Below are positions 59,265 to 64,000 of a stretch of DNA of 64,000 bases, piece after piece; within the stretch, counting starts at the first letter, position 1, and every line of letters starts with the position of its first letter. Under the pieces are notes generated by a model. It saw only the letters and a program-made list of their open reading frames with translations, was not told the DNA's origin and searched no databases. Source of the stretch: Hymenobacter volaticus (GTDB lineage: Bacteria; Bacteroidota; Bacteroidia; Cytophagales; Hymenobacteraceae); contig NZ_CP095061.1 of the NCBI RefSeq assembly GCF_022921055.1, positions 3,759,501-3,823,500 of the forward strand. The letters are read 5' to 3'. The translations under genes were made by a program, and so were the position numbers.

Positions 59265-60524
59265 CTACTCATCCCTTACCTGCCAGTCGCGGGGGGCAAC
59301 GCCGGTGAACTGCTTGAAGATGCGGTTGAAGGTGGTCTTGGAATTGAAGCCGCTTTCGAAGGCGATGCCAAGCAAAGTCAAACGCTGCGCATCGGGGGTG
59401 GCAAGGCGGCGTTTCACTTCGGCCACCCGGTAGCTGTTCACCAAATCGTTGAAGGGTTGGCCGAAGCCGTTGTTGACGGTGAAGGAAATGAGCCGGGGCG
59501 CTAGGCCCGTATGCGCCGATAATTCCGCCAGCGTAAGTGTGGGGTTAAGATACAGATGCTCTTCTTCCAGCGCCCGCCGAATACGGGCTACCACGGCCGC
59601 ATCCACCGCCGCGGCAGGTTTTGCCCCTGGCGCTGCTACGGCGGTTTTACTTTGCATACTCGCAGCTAATGCATCGGTGTTATGCACACCAGCCTCTACG
59701 ACCCGATTGTGCTCACCGGAGAAAGGCGCAGCCACGGCCAATTCTGGTGCGGTTGAAGGGGCGGCAATCAATCCGAAATCATTGGGTTCTTCTTCGGGCG
59801 CGAAACGGACGGCGTGCATATCGGCTTGCCGCAAGCCCACCACCCCAATCAGGAAAACTACCACGCCGAGTAGTTCGGTGGAGTAGTCGTAGCGGTAGTA
59901 AAGCTCGAAAAACTCGCGTAGCACCAATTCAATGAGCCACTGCACATTTACTACCGCCACCAGCACTAGCAGCGTGCGCAGCCACAGCAACCGTAACTGT
60001 GACGTTTCCGAGAAATTGTCGAGCAGCCAGCGGCGGTATTGGCGCAGCAGGCGCAAACTCAGCACCAAGTAAATGGTCAGGGAAAGCCAAGTGCCCACGA
60101 ACTCCACGCGGTACGTGTAGGGCCGGTGGACGGTCTGCCAGAACCAGTTGCGGGTCTCGTAGTCTTGCCAACGCAGCCAACCGTAGAGAGCAGCCTGCAC
60201 CAGCACCGGTACAAAATGCCACCAGTAGCGCGTTTGCCATTGAAAGTCGTGGTTGACAAGGCTGCGGACGTAGAAATACAGCAGCGGACCGAAGGCAAAC
60301 GAGTAATAAATGGGCGCGAAATACCAATTCGGGTTTTGCCCGTAGATGTTGGCCACCCGAAAAAACCCGTCGAGCAGCCACAACGCAATAGCCAGCATTA
60401 GCAGGGCCAAAAACCGGTTGGGCAACTGATTGGCACGAGCCAGCCCCAATAGGCCCGCCGCAAACACGGCCTGCGCTATAACCGCAAACAGGAGCACGAC
60501 CAAGGGCGTAAGCGGTATTTGCAT
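59265..60524 (-). CDS. Membrane-bound AraC-family transcriptional regulator
   Basis: 419 aa from ATG 60524 (upstream open frame lacks a sensible start). The N-terminal half has about seven hydrophobic helices (LLFAVIAQAVFAAGLLGL ... ELLGVVVFLIGVVGL), then a linker, then a C-terminal AraC DNA-binding domain (about 310-419) with LTLAELSAHTGLAPRLISF and LLGIAFESGFNSKTTFNRIFKQFTG. A 7-TM sensor fused to AraC is common in Bacteroidetes. The signal and target are unknown. Divergent from the gene at 60628. Confidence 0.92.
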   Translation of the reverse strand: MQIPLTPLVVLLFAVIAQAVFAAGLLGLARANQLPNRFLALLMLAIALWLLDGFFRVANIYGQNPNWYFAPIYYSFAFGPLLYFYVRSLVNHDFQWQTRYWWHFVPVLVQAALYGWLRWQDYETRNWFWQTVHRPYTYRVEFVGTWLSLTIYLVLSLRLLRQYRRWLLDNFSETSQLRLLWLRTLLVLVAVVNVQWLIELVLREFFELYYRYDYSTELLGVVVFLIGVVGLRQADMHAVRFAPEEEPNDFGLIAAPSTAPELAVAAPFSGEHNRVVEAGVHNTDALAASMQSKTAVAAPGAKPAAAVDAAVVARIRRALEEEHLYLNPTLTLAELSAHTGLAPRLISFTVNNGFGQPFNDLVNSYRVAEVKRRLATPDAQRLTLLGIAFESGFNSKTTFNRIFKQFTGVAPRDWQVRDE

Positions 60525-60627
60525 ACAATCAAAGAAGGGTAAGCAAGCACACCTGATATTGCGGACCAGTAACCTACTCTTGCCAACGTAAAATAGTGGT
60601 TTCTCTATTGTCTCGCACGCAGGCCGC

Positions 60628-61089
60628 ATGAAACAGAAAATCCGGGAATGGCTGCGCCGGTATTTGCCTGCCGAGGTGCTATCCATGGTGGCCACGCTGG
60701 TGGGTGCTTGGTTGGCACTGCAGGGCACGCACAGCCAGTTGAGCGCCGCGCTGGCGGGCACCTGGGCCGGCAACGTGGCGTACTTCGGGTATTTGTTGGG
60801 GCAAGATGTACTGCTGGCCCGCCGCGCCTGCCACGCCCAAAACCGACCGTACACGCGCCGCATCTTCGGGCGCAACGTGCGGGCGCTGGCGGTGGAGTTT
60901 GGGCCTGCTGAAGTGCTAGACAGCTTATTTATTCGTCCGGCGCTCATGTACTATCTACCTCGCTGGCTCGGCAGCTTTGGGGCGGGCATTGTGCTGGCCA
61001 AGCTCCTGGCCGACATTACCTTCTACGTTCCGGCTATTCTGAGTTACGAACTCAGCAAAAAGCGCCTACGCAATTTCGGCGACGAGTAA
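60628..61089 (+). CDS. Small multi-pass membrane protein
   Basis: 153 aa with about three hydrophobic segments (VLSMVATLVGAWLAL, GNVAYFGYLLGQDVLL, FGAGIVLAKLLADITFYVPAIL). Arg-rich loops (RRACHAQNRPYTRRIFGRNVR) mark the cytoplasmic side. No family recognised. It is divergent from the AraC regulator with a 103-bp gap and may be its target. Confidence 0.7.
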   Translation: MKQKIREWLRRYLPAEVLSMVATLVGAWLALQGTHSQLSAALAGTWAGNVAYFGYLLGQDVLLARRACHAQNRPYTRRIFGRNVRALAVEFGPAEVLDSLFIRPALMYYLPRWLGSFGAGIVLAKLLADITFYVPAILSYELSKKRLRNFGDE

Positions 61090-61212
61090 GTTAGGTACGG
61101 GCAACGGTGCTCTTTTAGAACGAATAAGCACTAATTAACGCGGCAACTTAGCTCCTTTGCCTTTTTTGGACGTACTACCCTTACTTGCATAGCTCACTTT
61201 AGTGTTCATACC

Positions 61213-61617
61213 ATGTCAGCAACAGATTCTTCAACGTTAGCGGCGTTGCAGCAGCGTTGTCCGCGCTGCCACCAAGGTCGGCTATTCACTTACTCGGCCT
61301 TCAACCTGACTAAGTTCGCCGACATGCCCGCCGCCTGTCCGGTATGCGGGCAAGCATACGAGCCGGAGCCGGGCTTCTATTGGGGAGCTATGTACATCAG
61401 CTTTGCCTTCTCAACAGGTATTATGTTGGTTGTTGGGTTTGGGGTGTATTTCCTGCTCAATGACCCCGACACGTGGGTATATATTGTGAGTGTGGCGGTG
61501 GCGTCGGTGCTGCTTACGCCGCTTAGCTTGCGCTATTCGCGCACCCTAATGCTGTATTGGTTTGGCGGCGTCCACTACGACCCCGACCGGGCGGGCACGT
61601 CGCGCCGTTCTGCTTAG
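61213..61617 (+). CDS. DUF983 zinc-ribbon membrane protein
   Basis: 134 aa. Zinc-ribbon Cys pairs CPRCHQGRLF and CPVCGQAYEPEPGFYWGAMY, then two membrane helices (ISFAFSTGIMLVVGFGVYFLL, WVYIVSVAVASVLLTPLSL). DUF983 members are small inner-membrane proteins, often near cytochrome oxidase or biosynthesis genes; function unknown. Confidence 0.93.
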   Translation: MSATDSSTLAALQQRCPRCHQGRLFTYSAFNLTKFADMPAACPVCGQAYEPEPGFYWGAMYISFAFSTGIMLVVGFGVYFLLNDPDTWVYIVSVAVASVLLTPLSLRYSRTLMLYWFGGVHYDPDRAGTSRRSA

Positions 61618-62155
61618 TGGCCCATATCCTGTTTATGCAGTTGCTGTTAACCAGAATACTCTAAAATGCCGCTGCGTATGCCCTTCGGCATTACGCATAA
61701 ACTAGCAATATCCTTACTTCAAGGCCGTTACTTAGCAAAACCCGCCCGAGAGCGGGTTTTGTATTTTATAAATATTACTGGTTGTGTGTAGTGGAGGGTG
61801 GGGCGTTATAAGTTCGTCTCAAACCAAGCACATTCTCTGGTGAAGGCGCTCCAGACCACCAGTATTTTGTTCAAAATTATAGCTTTTTTAAGCTCCACAG
61901 TCGTGCCTAAGACATTCTGCATCATCTGATGACACGGACTGCAATCGTTTGCGCAAAGGTCTGATACCGTGTTTGTTGCCGCATCTAGCTTATCGGCTCA
62001 AACAAACTTTGAAATGAACTGCTAAAACTATTTAGCAAGCCCCTAGGCCACTTTAGCTCGGCAAATCTATCTTCTTAAGTTATATATTCGGATACACTGA
62101 GGTGTGCGAGTCAAACCATTAAAAGGCAACCTATTATCAACCTAACCTTACTCGT
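61618..62155. other. Intergenic region
   Basis: 540 bases. A small hairpin at 61736-61761 is listed separately. A near-consensus -7 box TATATTCG (62083-62090) could drive the gene at 62156. No coding sequence seen. Confidence 0.5.
61736..61761 (+). terminator. Small terminator hairpin
   Basis: CAAAACCCGC / GCGGGTTTTG with a 6-nt loop, about 120 nt after the DUF983 stop. Confidence 0.6.
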
Positions 62156-64000
62156 ATGATTAGTTCGTTCAGAATAAACGGAGTGATGCTGTTGTGCTTG
62201 CTCCAAATGATTGTCGTTCCATCTATGGGCCAAATAAAATGGCCTGCCGGTCAACTGCTTCCCTCCTTTCCTGAGCCGGCAAAAACGCAGGATCTTATCT
62301 ATCTCCGCGAAGCTACTTCCCGTTGGGAAGCCGAAGGTTCGTCGCTTGGCCATGGCACAGGGCGCTTAGAAGGCGACGGGTGGCTTTGCCAGACTAGCAT
62401 TGACGAGCCCAATCGGCATATGGTTTACGGCCCCTATGACACCAGCGTGCCGGCCGGACCCAACGTGGCCGAGTTTCGCCTGAAGGTCGACAACAATACC
62501 GCCAACAACGATTCGATAGTGGACCTTGACGTTCGGAATGCCACTACGGGCCAGACGCTGGCCAAGCGCACACTCACTCGGCGGCAATTCCCCGTAGCTT
62601 CCGACTACACCAACTTTACACTGCCGTTTACGATGCCAGCGGCCAACCAATCATTGGAATTGCGCGTGTTTTGGCGCGGCACTTCCTACACGAAAGTGGA
62701 TTGGGTTGGGCTGCAGCAAAATCAAACGTCGGCCGAAATGTATTTGTTTGCTTCGCTGAAAGGCATCGTAAACAAGAAACAGCCGCGCATCTTCTCGTAT
62801 GAAGGCGACGCCTTTGCGGAAGGGCCTTATACCTGGTTGGAGTCGTTGGGGGTGAGTTGGTCTGAACCCGCGGATAAGTGGGACCTTATCACTAAGTATC
62901 GGAATGAGGTATCGGGCCTGATCGTTTATGATCCTGCTCAGATTCATACCGTGAACCTGGCAACGCTGTTGGCCAAGGATAAAAAAGCACTTATCGCCTC
63001 GCCGGACTTGGTATCTCGGCTTACGGCTTCGCCCTACAATTTGCCGGTCTTGCTTGATTTGCGCGGCCAGTTTAGCAGCAAACTGCAAGTATATCAGACA
63101 ATCTACACCAAGTACTGGCCAAAGCTTGACCACCGCCTGCTGATTGGGTTGAATCCAGATGCCCACAAATCAGCCTTACGGGAGTACGCAACGGCGCTCG
63201 GGGCCGCGGTTATCTGGCTCGACCCGAAAGTTGCCGGTGAGAGTGAACTCCTGAACAGCTTCTTAGCTTCCATGCCGGCCGGCTCGAACGTTATGGGGTG
63301 GTGGCCCGAAGAACAACCCGGAGTGGAGCGAGCCTCTAGCTACGGCATTGCCACCATCGCCAGCGACTACGCCACCAACCTGACGATGCACAGCGGGATG
63401 CCCCGGAAAATAAACACTAAGCCCATACCGCCGAAACCAGTCCTACAAAACAAGATTTATGTTGCGTTCATCTTGAGCGACGGCGACAATTTGCAGTACG
63501 TCGAGCACCTGATGCGCAAGCTATGGAACAACCCCGACCGAGGATCGGTGCCGATGGGCTGGACGCTCTCACCGGCCATGCTCGATGCCATGCCGGGCGC
63601 CCTGAACTACTACTGGCAAACCGCTACCGCCAACGACAACCTGATTTCGGGCCCCTCGGGCTACGGCTACGCTTACCCAAATAGCTTTCCTGATCAGAAT
63701 TCACTGAACCAGTTCGTGGCAAAAACTGAGGAGTATAATCGGCGGGCGGGTTTCCGAGTTGTCACGGTTTGGAACACCATCACCGGGGGCATCAACGAGA
63801 ATGTCGGCCAAAGCTTCGCCGAGAAAGCCCCCTCTTTGCTTGGGTTAACCGGCCAAAACACGGGAGGCGGCCTCACCATCTACAAACAAAGTTTGCCGGG
63901 CATGGCGCTTTCCTGCAATTACTGTACGAATGAACAAGCTATGAAAGACCACATTGCCAGTGCCTCGGCCGGGTGGGATGGCAACTCCCCACGCTTCGTC
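62156..64000 (+). CDS. GxGYxYP-domain putative glycoside hydrolase (3' end outside window)
   Basis: 615 codons to the window edge. A signal peptide (ending PSMGQ) is followed by a beta-sandwich of about 130 residues (residues 45-180, EAEGSSLGHGTGRLEGDGW, WRGTSYTKVDWVGL) that looks like a carbohydrate-binding module, then the GxGYxYP region: YVAFILSDGDNLQYVEHLMRKLW and the name motif GPSGYGYAYPNSF. This family (PF14323) is found in polysaccharide-use loci of Bacteroidetes; its substrate is not fixed. The extra N-terminal module is worth noting. Confidence 0.9.
   Translation, partial: MISSFRINGVMLLCLLQMIVVPSMGQIKWPAGQLLPSFPEPAKTQDLIYLREATSRWEAEGSSLGHGTGRLEGDGWLCQTSIDEPNRHMVYGPYDTSVPAGPNVAEFRLKVDNNTANNDSIVDLDVRNATTGQTLAKRTLTRRQFPVASDYTNFTLPFTMPAANQSLELRVFWRGTSYTKVDWVGLQQNQTSAEMYLFASLKGIVNKKQPRIFSYEGDAFAEGPYTWLESLGVSWSEPADKWDLITKYRNEVSGLIVYDPAQIHTVNLATLLAKDKKALIASPDLVSRLTASPYNLPVLLDLRGQFSSKLQVYQTIYTKYWPKLDHRLLIGLNPDAHKSALREYATALGAAVIWLDPKVAGESELLNSFLASMPAGSNVMGWWPEEQPGVERASSYGIATIASDYATNLTMHSGMPRKINTKPIPPKPVLQNKIYVAFILSDGDNLQYVEHLMRKLWNNPDRGSVPMGWTLSPAMLDAMPGALNYYWQTATANDNLISGPSGYGYAYPNSFPDQNSLNQFVAKTEEYNRRAGFRVVTVWNTITGGINENVGQSFAEKAPSLLGLTGQNTGGGLTIYKQSLPGMALSCNYCTNEQAMKDHIASASAGWDGNSPRFV

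Overview
This 64 kb window looks like chromosomal DNA of a pigmented, aerobic Bacteroidetes of the Hymenobacter type (Cytophagales). The evidence is fairly GC-rich coding sequence with AT-rich gaps, three secreted proteins with type IX secretion (T9SS) C-terminal sorting domains, two SusC/SusD outer-membrane uptake loci, many lipoproteins with a short lipobox, TAnnTTTG-type promoters and weak Shine-Dalgarno sequences. The genus is inferred from gene content only. I see no rRNA, tRNA, phage, insertion sequence or CRISPR array.

Layout. 0-10 kb: DUF885 peptidase-like lipoprotein, a T9SS surface protein, an SDR oxidoreductase, a frameshifted carboxypeptidase-regulatory-domain protein, an exported Mn-type superoxide dismutase, a PhoD-like phosphatase, and a GH5-CBM6-T9SS glucanase. 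10-15 kb: an AT-rich island with a putative membrane-anchored PD-(D/E)XK nuclease (split by a frameshift), a GH3/beta-lactamase fusion for muropeptide turnover, and a small unknown. 15-19 kb: acyl-CoA ligase, DUF2059 protein and an HGSNAT-like acyltransferase. 19-31 kb: two divergent SusCD loci, the second with a third lipoprotein. 31-36 kb: Fur-family regulator, a GHL10 glycosidase-like protein broken by three frameshifts, and a VanX-like dipeptidase translationally coupled to a serine hydrolase. 36-45 kb: two disordered acidic proteins, a rhomboid protease and a neighbour sharing its N-terminal module, a T9SS protein, two alpha/beta hydrolases (one lacking its catalytic serine), a fasciclin lipoprotein and an outer-membrane protein. 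45-54 kb: an alpha-glucan group (GH31 glucosidase, half a GT-B glycosyltransferase, YdeI-like protein, GlgB) and gamma-glutamyltransferase. 54-57 kb: three paralogous small helical proteins of unknown function, interleaved with an unknown lipoprotein and a direct repeat. 57-64 kb: bestrophin, YceI, a membrane-bound AraC regulator, DUF983 protein, and a GxGYxYP protein that runs off the window.

Gene teams. Cell-wall turnover (GH3/beta-lactamase, VanX-like, serine hydrolase), polysaccharide capture and digestion (SusCD, GH5, GH31, GHL10, GxGYxYP), and glycogen handling are the recognisable themes. The least explained items are the three-paralog helical family and the membrane-anchored nuclease.

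Sequence quality. Five genes carry nine apparent frameshifts, every one of them repaired by adding a single base to a short homopolymer (mostly G/C). With the repairs, every gene length becomes a multiple of three and family homology continues without a gap. I therefore read these as probable base-calling errors and annotate the genes as intact but frameshifted in this assembly.
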